From: JAODBQ01 sp038213195 | GTDB lineage: Bacteria > Actinomycetota > Acidimicrobiia > Acidimicrobiales > Ilumatobacteraceae | Length of the DNA: 27,498 nucleotides | Reading direction: 5' to 3' | NCBI GenBank assembly: GCA_038213195.1 | Contig: JBBQTN010000048.1 | Span: forward strand, 1-27,498 | In this document: in pieces, positions 7,202 through 14,549 of the stretch | Numbering within the stretch: the first letter of the stretch is position 1 | Layout of the letters: every line of letters begins with the position of its first letter | Program-made: the position numbers and the translations under genes | The notes under the pieces: generated by a model | What the model saw: the letters and a program-made list of their open reading frames with translations, nothing else | Database searches by the model: none | Told to the model about the DNA's origin: nothing

Positions 7202-8177
7202 CGAAGCCCTCCCCGGTGAGCGAGACGAACGTGTCCTCGAGCGACGGGCGCTCGATCGCGAAGCCGCGCAACCCGACGCCACCGGTGACCAGCGCATGGG
7301 CGAGGTCCTCGGGGCGGTGGTCGCCGAGTTCGGCGCGCACGGTTCCCTCGACGACCTCCGCGACGAGACCGAGCGAACCGAGGATGCGGACGGCGACGCT
7401 CACGTCGTCGGTCTGCACCTCGACGCGGGCAGCGTTCCCGCTCTGCAGCGCGGACAGCGAACCCTGCGTGACCAGACGGCCGAGGCTCATCATCGCCACG
7501 TGCGTGCACACCTGCTCGATCTCGGCGAGCAGGTGGCTCGACAGGAACACCGTCGTCCCGTCGGCGGCGAGCTCACGGATCAGGTGGCGGATCTCGCGGG
7601 TGCCCTGGGGGTCCATCCCGTTCGTCGGCTCGTCGAGGATCAGCATCCGCCGCGGCCGCAGCAGCGCCGACGCGAGCCCGAGGCGCTGGCGCATGCCGAG
7701 GCTGTAGGCCTTGAACTTCTTGTCCTGGGCGGCGGTGAGGCCGACCCGCTCGAGCGCCAGCCCGACCCGTGCCGCCCTGGTCGGGCGATCGCCGTGCGGT
7801 CCTGCGGCGTCGATCCGCTCGAGGTTCTGCTTGCCGGTCAGCCACGGGTAGCAGGCAGGACCTTCCACGAGCGCGCCGATCTGGGGCAGGACGTCGTCGG
7901 CTGCACCCGGCATCCGGCGACCGAACAGCTCGACCTCGCCCGCCGACGGCGAGATCAACCCGAGCAGCATCCGGATCGTCGTGGTCTTGCCGGAACCGTT
8001 CGGTCCGAGGAACCCGAAGACCGATCCTGCCGGCACCTCCAGCGCCAGCTGATCGACGACGGCGACGGACCCGAAGCGTTTCGTCAAACCACTGGTGACG
8101 ATCGCCGGCGTGTCGTCGGCGACGAACGGCCCGGTGGCCGAGCGGTCCTGGAGCTCGGCAGTGGTCGAGGCGCTCAC
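7188..8177 (-). CDS. ABC transporter ATP-binding protein
   Basis: A 329-aa ATPase of the DRR/ABC-2 exporter class. Walker A is GPNGSGKT (58-65), the signature is YSLGMRQRL (158-166), Walker B is MLILDEPTNG (178-187, catalytic Glu183), and the switch histidine is His215 in FLSSH. Residues 240-329 form the C-terminal extension common in this class (RVEVQT... then PSLEDTFVSLTGE). The start is GTG 8177, which overlaps the stop of the LolA-like gene in a GTGA; no independent ribosome site is seen, so translation is probably coupled. The N-terminal 25 residues before the first strand are unusually long and variable. It pairs with the overlapping six-helix permease to form a complete transporter. 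Direction is most likely export, by family. Confidence 0.95.
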   Translation of the reverse strand: MSASTTAELQDRSATGPFVADDTPAIVTSGLTKRFGSVAVVDQLALEVPAGSVFGFLGPNGSGKTTTIRMLLGLISPSAGEVELFGRRMPGAADDVLPQIGALVEGPACYPWLTGKQNLERIDAAGPHGDRPTRAARVGLALERVGLTAAQDKKFKAYSLGMRQRLGLASALLRPRRMLILDEPTNGMDPQGTREIRHLIRELAADGTTVFLSSHLLAEIEQVCTHVAMMSLGRLVTQGSLSALQSGNAARVEVQTDDVSVAVRILGSLGLVAEVVEGTVRAELGDHRPEDLAHALVTGGVGLRGFAIERPSLEDTFVSLTGEGFDVAR

Positions 8178-9421
8178 CCCGGGGCGCCGGCGACGAGCGC
8201 CTCGAGCGCGGTCGGAGTGACCGCGCCGATCGCCACCCGGCCGTCGTCGAGGACGAGCACCGTGAACAACGTGGTGGTGATCACCCGGCCTGTGGTCGAG
8301 CCGACGGTGACCGGGTCTGCCCGGTTGAGCAATGGGCGCACCTGGTCGGGGATGGTCGAGCCGGAGATGATCGCCGCGGACGTCCAGTCGGTTCCGACGG
8401 TGGTGACATGGTCGCCGGAGCTGCCGGTGTCAGCGGTGTCGGTGGTGTCGGTGGTCGGCTCGGTACCGGTCGCGTCGGGGGGCGCAGGTGCCGTCGGCGC
8501 GCCGTCCGCCGTCGCGGGTGCTTCCCCTCGGCGGCCCCTGCCTCCGCCGAACATCCGTCCGCCGGCCCCGAGCAGGCCGGTGGCGTCCTTCGCCTGGACG
8601 ACGTTCGCTCCCGGCGGGGGCGTGAAGTCGAACGTCGATGCAGGCGGCGTGGTGTAGCTGAGGTCGCTGAAGCCGATCTCGAACGCCGTCGCTCCCGTCG
8701 ACTTGGCGGTGACCTTCACGTCGAGCGCGAGGCCGGTGGCGGCGTCGATCGCCAGGGTCACCTGGCCGACGGTCGAGTCGGCCGCCTTCGGGGTCAGCAC
8801 CAGCTCGTATGCGGCCTGCCCGGCCACGTACTGCGACGCGTCGATGGTGACGGCCGTGCTCGGGGTGACCTTGTCGAGCAAGGCCTGGGCGAACTGCACG
8901 GGCGTGTCGTAGGCCGGATCGGGGGCCGACGACGTCGGCGCGGCACCCTTGTCCCCGCCACCGGCGTCGGCCGTGGCAGCGGGGATGGTCGCGTGGGTGG
9001 CCGTCAGCGTCGAGCTGTCGTAGCTCCAGACGTCGGTGCCGTTGCGGATCCAGTTGGTCTCCTGCAGCGGCGCCTGCGTCGCGACGCGGACGTGGTCGGC
9101 GCCCTCCATCCAGACCTCGGCGGTGTGGGTGCCGCTGAGCAGGCTGGCGATCGACGTGTCCGAGCCGCCACCGCCGAGCGCCCCCAGCGAGCCCAGCGCG
9201 GGCAGACCGAGGTTGCTCGTCAGCTTGACCGTGCCCGACAGGGCGGTCACCTGTGCGGTGCGCGCCTTGACCAGCAGCTGGGCCGCCGTCAGCGGCGGGA
9301 GGTCCGCTGGCGACGCACCGGCGGAGCCGATGACGTGGGGGGTGACGCTGAACGCAGCGATCGCGACGAGAGCGACGGCGGGGGCAGCCCACCGGCGGTT
9401 GAAACGGCGACTCGAGGTCAT
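8174..9421 (-). CDS. Secreted LolA-like protein
   Basis: A 415-aa protein with a Sec signal peptide (basic SSRRFNRR, hydrophobic core about 12-27, cleavage likely after the Ala-rich stretch near 32-36). No lipobox cysteine is present, so it is secreted or anchored only by an uncleaved signal. Residues about 44-285 have the LolA/RseB-like layout: AAQLLVKARTAQVTALSGTV, an EVWMEGADHVRV strand, DVWSYDSSTLTAT and a late ASTFDFTPPPGANVV segment. A Gly/Arg- then Pro/Thr/Asp-rich linker (about 287-345) joins a small C-terminal domain. Family members bind lipids or lipoproteins in a half-barrel. ATG 9421 was chosen because TATGGT lies exactly 7 nt upstream; ATG 9433 is the alternative. The stop overlaps the ATPase start, tying it to the exporter; the sensor kinase lies just upstream. 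Confidence 0.8.
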   Translation of the reverse strand: MTSSRRFNRRWAAPAVALVAIAAFSVTPHVIGSAGASPADLPPLTAAQLLVKARTAQVTALSGTVKLTSNLGLPALGSLGALGGGGSDTSIASLLSGTHTAEVWMEGADHVRVATQAPLQETNWIRNGTDVWSYDSSTLTATHATIPAATADAGGGDKGAAPTSSAPDPAYDTPVQFAQALLDKVTPSTAVTIDASQYVAGQAAYELVLTPKAADSTVGQVTLAIDAATGLALDVKVTAKSTGATAFEIGFSDLSYTTPPASTFDFTPPPGANVVQAKDATGLLGAGGRMFGGGRGRRGEAPATADGAPTAPAPPDATGTEPTTDTTDTADTGSSGDHVTTVGTDWTSAAIISGSTIPDQVRPLLNRADPVTVGSTTGRVITTTLFTVLVLDDGRVAIGAVTPTALEALVAGAPG

Positions 9422-9428
9422 GGCGGAG

Positions 9429-9434
9429 ACCATA
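9429..9434 (-). promoter_or_regulatory. -10-like hexamer TATGGT for the LolA-like gene
   Basis: TATGGT, then 7 nt (CTCCGCC), then ATG 9421. No Shine-Dalgarno precedes this gene, so an internal leaderless transcript for the LolA-like/ABC genes, separate from the two-component genes, is plausible. Confidence 0.4.
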
Positions 9435-9477
9435 CGGATCGGTTGCTGTGAGAACCCTGAGAGCCGGTCCGTCCACG

Positions 9478-10863
9478 TCACCCGGTGGTGGTCGCCGTCG
9501 CCCGGGCTGGCCCGGGCAGCGGGAGGCGGACGACGAACACCGCCCCGGGATCGTTGCCGAGCACGTGGATCGTGCCGCCGTGGGCGTGGACGATCTCCCG
9601 GGCGATCGCCAGTCCCAACCCGGTGCCGCCACCGGTGCGCGCCCGGTGCTCGTCGAGGCGCACGAACGGCTCGAACACCGTCTCGCGGTGCGCCGCGGCG
9701 ATGCCGGAACCGTCGTCGGCGACGCGGATCTCGGCCGACGCCGTTCCCCGTGACAGCCCGATCGTGGCCTGGCGGCGGGCATGGCGCAGCGCGTTGTCGA
9801 CGAGGTTCGCGAGCACCCGCCCGAGCTGGTCGCGGTCGCCGTCGACCTCCAGTGCCGGCAACGCGCCGGCGGCAACCAGCCGGACGCCCTCGGGCACCGC
9901 GCGGGCCAGCTGCTCGGTGACGAGCGTCGACAGGTCCACCCGCTGACGGCGCACCGGCACGCCGCCCGCTCCCTCGGCGCGTGCCAGCGCGAGCAGGTCG
10001 GAGGTCAGCCGCTCCATCCGCGCGTCTTCGCGCAGCACGTCGCCGGCGATGGCCGGCCAATCGGCGCGTTCCGGCCGGTTGGCGGCCACCTCGAGGGCGA
10101 CGCGGATGTTGGCGATCGGCGTGCGCAGCTCGTGCGAGGCGTCGGCCACGAACCGGCGCTGCGCGTCGCGCGACGACTGCAGCCGGTCGAGCATGTCGTT
10201 CAGCGTCCCCGCGAGGAGGCCGACCTCGTCCGGCGCCGGCGGTCGCGCGACCCGGCGGTCCAGGCGTTGCGCGGTGATCCGGGCCACCTCGCGGCGCATC
10301 GTCTCGACGGGTCGCAGCGCGCGTCCGACCACCCACCACACGAGTGCGGCGACGATGACGACCAGGACGGGCACGGTGACGATGAGCGAGTTGCGCAGCA
10401 GCCGGACACCACGGTCGTACCCGGTCAGCGAGCTCAGCACGAGCAGCGTGACCGCCCGGCCGCCGATCGTCGCAGGCGTCGGTTCTGCGAGCCACGCTGC
10501 ATCCGTCAACCCCGGCACGTGGTGCAGCACGCGACGGCCGCGCGCTGACGGGTCGACCAAGGCGCCGTCGCCGCGCAGCTGGGCGCTGGCGGTGATCACC
10601 GAGCCGTCCGTGGCGAGGAGCTGCAGCACGACAGGAGGGTCGGCGTCGATCGCCGGGAGCGGGTTCGGCAGTGGCGACCGCGCGGCCAGCTCGGACAACT
10701 CGGCGGCGCGACGCGGCCCCGAGCCGGCCTGCGCATCGAGCAGCGAGCGGCGCAGCACGGCAAGCAGCGTCATGGCGCCGATCAGCAGTCCGAGCGCGAC
10801 AGCGGCGGTCGCGAGGACGGTGATCCGCACCCGGACCGAGCGGAGGCGACGGGGCGCGGCCAC
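9478..10863 (-). CDS. Two-component sensor histidine kinase
   Basis: A 461-aa membrane kinase from GTG 10863. Helix 1 is at about 12-37 and helix 2 at about 159-180, enclosing a roughly 120-residue extracytoplasmic sensor region without a recognisable fold. A HAMP segment (about 181-233) leads to the phospho-acceptor box FVADASHELRTPIANIR with His244. The catalytic domain has the N box NLVDNALRHA (353-362), G1 VADDGSGI (381-388) and G2 TGGGTGLGLAI (410-420). All residues needed for kinase activity are visible. The GTG follows the response-regulator stop with one base between, and no independent ribosome site is seen, so translation is likely coupled. With the upstream OmpR-type regulator it forms a complete system, and downstream lie the LolA-like protein and ABC exporter it may control. 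The signal is unknown. Confidence 0.93.
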   Translation of the reverse strand: MAAPRRLRSVRVRITVLATAAVALGLLIGAMTLLAVLRRSLLDAQAGSGPRRAAELSELAARSPLPNPLPAIDADPPVVLQLLATDGSVITASAQLRGDGALVDPSARGRRVLHHVPGLTDAAWLAEPTPATIGGRAVTLLVLSSLTGYDRGVRLLRNSLIVTVPVLVVIVAALVWWVVGRALRPVETMRREVARITAQRLDRRVARPPAPDEVGLLAGTLNDMLDRLQSSRDAQRRFVADASHELRTPIANIRVALEVAANRPERADWPAIAGDVLREDARMERLTSDLLALARAEGAGGVPVRRQRVDLSTLVTEQLARAVPEGVRLVAAGALPALEVDGDRDQLGRVLANLVDNALRHARRQATIGLSRGTASAEIRVADDGSGIAAAHRETVFEPFVRLDEHRARTGGGTGLGLAIAREIVHAHGGTIHVLGNDPGAVFVVRLPLPGPARATATTTG

Positions 10864-10864
10864 G

Positions 10865-11539
10865 TCACGCCGGGTCGGCGACGAGCCGGTAGCCGCGTCC
10901 GCGCACGGTCTGGATCGATGCCCGCCGGAACGGCGCGTCGATCTTGCGGCGGACGTAGCCGACGTACACCTCGACCGTGTTCGGATCGGTCTCGTCGTCG
11001 GGCCAGACATGGCGCAACAGCTCGGCCTTGCTGACGATCGCCCCCTCGCGATGGGCGAGGTAGCTGACCAGCGCGAGCTCGCGAGGGGTCAGCTCGATCT
11101 GCGTCTCACCGCGCCAGCAGCGGTGGGCGGCGGCGTCGATGCGCAGGTCGCCGACGGTGAGCACGCTCGACCTGTGCGACGAGCCGCGGCGGATCAGGGC
11201 GCGCAGCCTGGCCAGCAAGAGCGGATAGGAGAACGGCTTGGCGAGGAAGTCATCGGCGCCGGTGTCGAGCGCCTCGGCCTGGTCGAGATCGCCGTCCTTG
11301 GCGCTGAGCATCAGGATCGGCACGTCGCGGCCCGCCTCGCGCAGCCGCTTGGCGACGAGGAACCCGTTCAGACCGGGGAGCATGACGTCGAGCACCATCA
11401 CGTCGAAGTCGAACTCTGTGGCCCGCCACAGACCATCCAACCCGTCATGGGAGACGTCGACGAGGTAGCCCTCGAGCTCGAGACCGGCCTTGAGCGCGTT
11501 GGCCATCGACACCTCGTCCTCGACGATCAGCACCCTCAT
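10865..11539 (-). CDS. OmpR-family response regulator
   Basis: A 224-aa regulator. The receiver domain (1-115) has the acidic pair Glu7/Asp8, the phosphorylation site Asp51 in VMVLDVMLPG, Ser79 in MLSAKD and Lys101 in FLAKPF. The DNA-binding winged helix (about 127-222) shows ELTPRELALVSYLAHREGAIVS, then TVEVYVGYVRRKID and the closing TVRGRGYRL, as in the OmpR/PhoB family. ATG 11539 has GGAGG about 10 nt upstream and is the natural start (MRVLIVEDE). It is first in the minus-strand unit with the kinase, LolA-like protein and ABC exporter, so it may control its own operon. No direct-repeat binding site could be confidently marked in the 186 nt between it and the EthD gene. Confidence 0.95.
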   Translation of the reverse strand: MRVLIVEDEVSMANALKAGLELEGYLVDVSHDGLDGLWRATEFDFDVMVLDVMLPGLNGFLVAKRLREAGRDVPILMLSAKDGDLDQAEALDTGADDFLAKPFSYPLLLARLRALIRRGSSHRSSVLTVGDLRIDAAAHRCWRGETQIELTPRELALVSYLAHREGAIVSKAELLRHVWPDDETDPNTVEVYVGYVRRKIDAPFRRASIQTVRGRGYRLVADPA

Positions 11540-11768
11540 CGCCCGCCGACCTCCAAGCGACAGTTCGACATCCGTCGACGCGCATGTCTACACGCCGCGA
11601 TCGGCGTTCGCCACCGCGTGCGCAGCGTTGACACCGTGAGATCAGCGATGTGCGCAGTGAGCCGACTCATCGCGCATCGCCCGCCCGACTCGGACCGTGA
11701 CGTCGGCGGCCTGCACACTTGCCCGGTGACCAGCCCGGCTCGTCTTCGTCCTGTACCGCCGACCCGGG

Positions 11769-12431
11769 ATGACCCGCGAGGAGTTCCAGCAGTACTGGAG
11801 CGTCAACCACGCGCCGCTCGTAGCGAGCGTCGCCGACGTGCTCGGGATCACCGGCTACCAGCAGGTCCACACGCTGCGCGACGACCCCAGCCGAACGGCA
11901 CCGGCGTTCGATGGCGTCGCCGAGCTGTGGTTCGATGCGGCGCGGACCTCTGCGACGAGGCAGGAGCAGCAGGCGGCCGGCGCGTTGCTGCTCGACGACG
12001 AGCGCACGTTCATCGATCTCGCCGCGTCACCGATCTGGCTCGCCGAAGAGAACGTCGTGCTCGACGGGCCGAAGGAAGGCCTGCGGATGACGTCGGCCGT
12101 GCGCCGCAAGGCGGGCACGACCCGCGAGGAGTTCCGCAGGCACTGGGCCGATGTCCACGCGCCGATGGCGATGGCGCACCCGGAGGTGTTCGGGATCACC
12201 CGCTACGTCCAACTGACCGCGCCCGACGACGCCGAGACCTACCCGCCGGCGATCGCCCGCGGCGCGCCCGAGCCGTTCGACGGTCTGGCCGAGGTGTACG
12301 TGCGCCAGGTCGACCCCGACCCGGGCGAGGCCGAGCCGATCCGTGCCGCGATCACGGCCGACTCGGAGTCGTTCGGCGATCGGTCGCAGAGCCCGAACAC
12401 GTTCGGCCGCGTCGACGTGATCATCGGCTGA
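11769..12431 (+). CDS. Tandem EthD-domain protein (N-terminus apparently frameshifted)
   Basis: A 220-aa protein from ATG 11769 with two copies of the EthD dimeric alpha-beta barrel fold. Copy 1 begins MTREEFQQYWSVNHAPLV and copy 2 begins near 115 with GTTREEFRRHWADVHAPM; each ends in a GITxYxQ strand (about 27-35 and 138-146). EthD proteins accompany oxidative degradation systems and some relatives are small oxygenases or cyclases; no activity is proven by sequence here. The first strand is missing: directly upstream in the same frame lies RLVFVLYRRPG, which is exactly the expected start, but a TGA at 11727-11729 closes the frame and no start codon exists. GTG 11726 lies one frame away, so one extra C at 11733-11735 would explain it. 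Convergent with the luciferase-like gene (12-nt gap). It may be damaged, or the base may be a sequencing error. Confidence 0.75.
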   Translation: MTREEFQQYWSVNHAPLVASVADVLGITGYQQVHTLRDDPSRTAPAFDGVAELWFDAARTSATRQEQQAAGALLLDDERTFIDLAASPIWLAEENVVLDGPKEGLRMTSAVRRKAGTTREEFRRHWADVHAPMAMAHPEVFGITRYVQLTAPDDAETYPPAIARGAPEPFDGLAEVYVRQVDPDPGEAEPIRAAITADSESFGDRSQSPNTFGRVDVIIG

Positions 12432-12443
12432 CGCAAGGATCTG

Positions 12444-13496
12444 TCAGGACGCAGTTGCCCTGGCGGCCGCGACCCGGGTGCGCACGGCAGGGACGACCTC
12501 GCGGGCGAACCGCTCGATCGACGGAGTCGACGCCGCGGGGGCGAGACCGGGTGCGGCACCCCACGTGACGACGTCGGTGATCCCGTACTCGAGGATGAAC
12601 GTGCTGAGCTCGTCGACGCACTGGGCGACGTTGCCGATGATGATCCGCTGTGCGATCCGCTCCTCGCTCTTGAACATCTCCTGACCGCCGAGGCCGGCGG
12701 CGTCGGCGAAGCCGCCGTAGACCTTCATCCGGTACCGCTCCGCGGCGCGCACCGGGGGCCAGTCGCGGTCGGGGTCGTCGGTCACCAGGCAGGAGCGGAT
12801 GATGCCGACGCGGTAGCGGTCGGGGTCGCGCCCCGCGGCGCGCATCTGCTCGCGCCACGGGTCGAGCACGACGGCGCGCGGTCCCTGCGGCAACAGGTGG
12901 GTGTCGAAGCGGACGGCGCGGGCGACGCTGGCCGGGCTGGTCGAGGCCATCCACAGCGGCGGGCCGCCGGGTTGGACGGGCTGCGGCGTGACGCGCACAT
13001 CGTCGAAGTGCCAGCGCTTGCCGGAGAAGGAGAACCGCTCGCCGGTCCACGCCAGCCGCAGGATCTCGGCGCACTCCTCGGTGTACGACACGCGATGCGA
13101 GCGCGGCATCCCGAACGCAGCGAACTCGTGGGGGGCGTAACCGAGACCGAGGCCGAGCTCCATCCGGCCGCCCGACAGCTGGTCGAGGATGCCCATGTCC
13201 TCCGCCAGCCGCAACGGATGGGCGAAGGGCGCCAGTGCGATGTCCGTCGAGATGCGCACGTGCGACGTGACGGCTGCCGCGGCTGCGGCGACGGGCACGA
13301 AGTTCGGCAGGTAGCCGTCGTCGACGAAGTGGTGCTCGCTGAACCACACCAGATCGAGGCCGAGCCTGTCGACGAGGGCGATCTGCTCCATCGTCTGCGC
13401 GTACACGTCGGCCATCGTGTAGGGGCTGCCCGCCGGGCAACGGAAATCGTGGGCCACGCCGATGCGCAGCGCCGGCACGACCGACGGGTCAGACAT
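12444..13496 (-). CDS. Luciferase-like monooxygenase (LLM) 1
   Basis: A 350-aa flavin-dependent oxidoreductase of the bacterial luciferase-like TIM-barrel superfamily. Diagnostic parts: LGLDLVWFSEHHFVDDGYLPN (about 45-65), the early barrel strand and EHH motif; VRISTDIALAPFAHPLRLAED (80-100); LSGGRMELGLGLGY (107-120), the flavin-phosphate loop; and QPVQPGGPPLWMAS (172-185). The family uses FMN or coenzyme F420; the sequence does not tell which. ATG 13496 has GGAGG 6 nt upstream and overlaps the end of the second LLM gene by 8 nt, so the two are cotranslated. The substrate is unknown; neighbours (EthD protein, SCP2-dioxygenase fusion, phosphotriesterase-like protein) suggest oxidation of a hydrophobic or lipid-like compound. 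Confidence 0.92.
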   Translation of the reverse strand: MSDPSVVPALRIGVAHDFRCPAGSPYTMADVYAQTMEQIALVDRLGLDLVWFSEHHFVDDGYLPNFVPVAAAAAAVTSHVRISTDIALAPFAHPLRLAEDMGILDQLSGGRMELGLGLGYAPHEFAAFGMPRSHRVSYTEECAEILRLAWTGERFSFSGKRWHFDDVRVTPQPVQPGGPPLWMASTSPASVARAVRFDTHLLPQGPRAVVLDPWREQMRAAGRDPDRYRVGIIRSCLVTDDPDRDWPPVRAAERYRMKVYGGFADAAGLGGQEMFKSEERIAQRIIIGNVAQCVDELSTFILEYGITDVVTWGAAPGLAPAASTPSIERFAREVVPAVRTRVAAARATAS

Positions 13497-14496
13497 AGAA
13501 CGCCTCCGCGATCCGCGCGTCGTAGGCGCGCCGTTGTTCACCCGGGACGGGCGGGGGCTGCAGGCACAACGAATCGGCGACGTCCCACAGCGGCTCGAGC
13601 TGGCGGGCGACGTCCGCCGTCGTGCCGCACACCACGAAGGTGCGGGCCATCTCGTCGGGCACCAGATCGACGACGTTGCGCTCCCCCGCCTGCGCCGCCG
13701 CCGCCAGACGCGCCGCCTCTGCGCCGAAGCCGTGCGCCGCGAAGTAGGACTGGTACTGACCGACCGCGGCGTACGAGGCGACGTGGCGCTTCGCGTCGCG
13801 CACCGATTCGGCGACGTCGGGGTTGGGCGCGACGACGTGCCACAGGTTGATCTCGACGTCGGCCCGGGTCCGGCCCGACGCGGCGACCGCCTCGGCGAAC
13901 GGTCCGCCGATCTGCCGCAACGCCCAGTCGATCGACCACGAGGGATGGCCGATCAAACCGTCGGCCAGCTCACCGGCGACGCGCACCAGCGGGGTGCGCA
14001 GCGCCGCGACCCAGATCGGCAAGTGCGGTCGCAGCGGGGCGGCGAGCGCGAGGCGGGAGAAGTCGAGCTGCCAGAACTCGCCCTCGAACGGCCCGCACCT
14101 TCGCGCCTCGCCCGACGTCACCAGCCGGATGATCCGCACCGCCTCCGCCAACCGTGCCACAGGTCGTTCGTACGGCATCCCGTAGTGATCGTCGTGGACC
14201 GAGCGCACGCTCGTCCCCAGGCCGAGCGTGAACCGGCCCTCGGAGAGGTGGTCGAGGTCGAGCGCGGCGAGCGCGGTCTCGAACGGTGGCCGTGCGAGCG
14301 CGAGCGCGATGCCCGATGCCAGACGGACTGTCGAGGTCGATGCGGCGACCGCCGCAACGGGGATCCACGGGTTGGACGCGAGCTGGATCGAGAACACTCC
14401 CTCGAGCCCCGCCGCCTCCGCTTCGCGAGCCGCCTGCACCGTCCGCGCCGCCGAGCGCGACGGCGGGAGCATGCTCCAGAACTTCCGCTTCCCCAT
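13489..14496 (-). CDS. Luciferase-like monooxygenase (LLM) 2
   Basis: A 335-aa member of the luciferase-like family, closer to the F420-dependent 'TIGR03617/Mer-like' style than its neighbour. Visible parts: AREAEAAGLEGVFSIQLASNPWIP (about 23-46), TVRLASGIALALARPPFETA (56-75), LDHLSEGRFTLGLGTSVRSV (81-100) and APLRPHLPIWVAAL near 153-166, the LGLG flavin loop being typical. Whether F420 or FMN is used is inferred only from family habit. ATG 14496 is the natural N-terminus. It has no clear Shine-Dalgarno but has TACGGT exactly 7 nt upstream, so a leaderless transcript may begin here inside the unit. It follows the dioxygenase gene by 53 nt and overlaps LLM 1 by 8 nt. Confidence 0.9.
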   Translation of the reverse strand: MGKRKFWSMLPPSRSAARTVQAAREAEAAGLEGVFSIQLASNPWIPVAAVAASTSTVRLASGIALALARPPFETALAALDLDHLSEGRFTLGLGTSVRSVHDDHYGMPYERPVARLAEAVRIIRLVTSGEARRCGPFEGEFWQLDFSRLALAAPLRPHLPIWVAALRTPLVRVAGELADGLIGHPSWSIDWALRQIGGPFAEAVAASGRTRADVEINLWHVVAPNPDVAESVRDAKRHVASYAAVGQYQSYFAAHGFGAEAARLAAAAQAGERNVVDLVPDEMARTFVVCGTTADVARQLEPLWDVADSLCLQPPPVPGEQRRAYDARIAEAFYV

Positions 14497-14503
14497 CGGC
14501 CCG

Positions 14504-14509
14504 ACCGTA
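14504..14509 (-). promoter_or_regulatory. -10-like hexamer TACGGT for LLM 2
   Basis: TACGGT, 7 nt (CGGGCCG), then ATG 14496, in the 53-nt gap after the dioxygenase gene. It is the same arrangement as at the enoyl-CoA hydratase start. No -35 box is recognised. Confidence 0.4.
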
Positions 14510-14549
14510 ACGCCTGCCGCGTGCCGCGCCGAGATGGGGCGAGCCCGGC

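Noticed and set aside
8174..9421. LolA-like protein as a lipoprotein
   Set aside because: The signal peptide has no cysteine at the cleavage region, so there is no lipobox.
11628..11633. Perfect TTGACA -35 box on the plus strand before the EthD gene
   Set aside because: No -10-like sequence occurs 16-19 nt downstream and the distance to the gene is not informative.
10049..12568. Very long plus-strand open frame (839 codons) across the kinase, response regulator and EthD regions
   Set aside because: It covers three genes with clear domains in other frames, and its translation is Arg/Ala/Pro-rich without domains.
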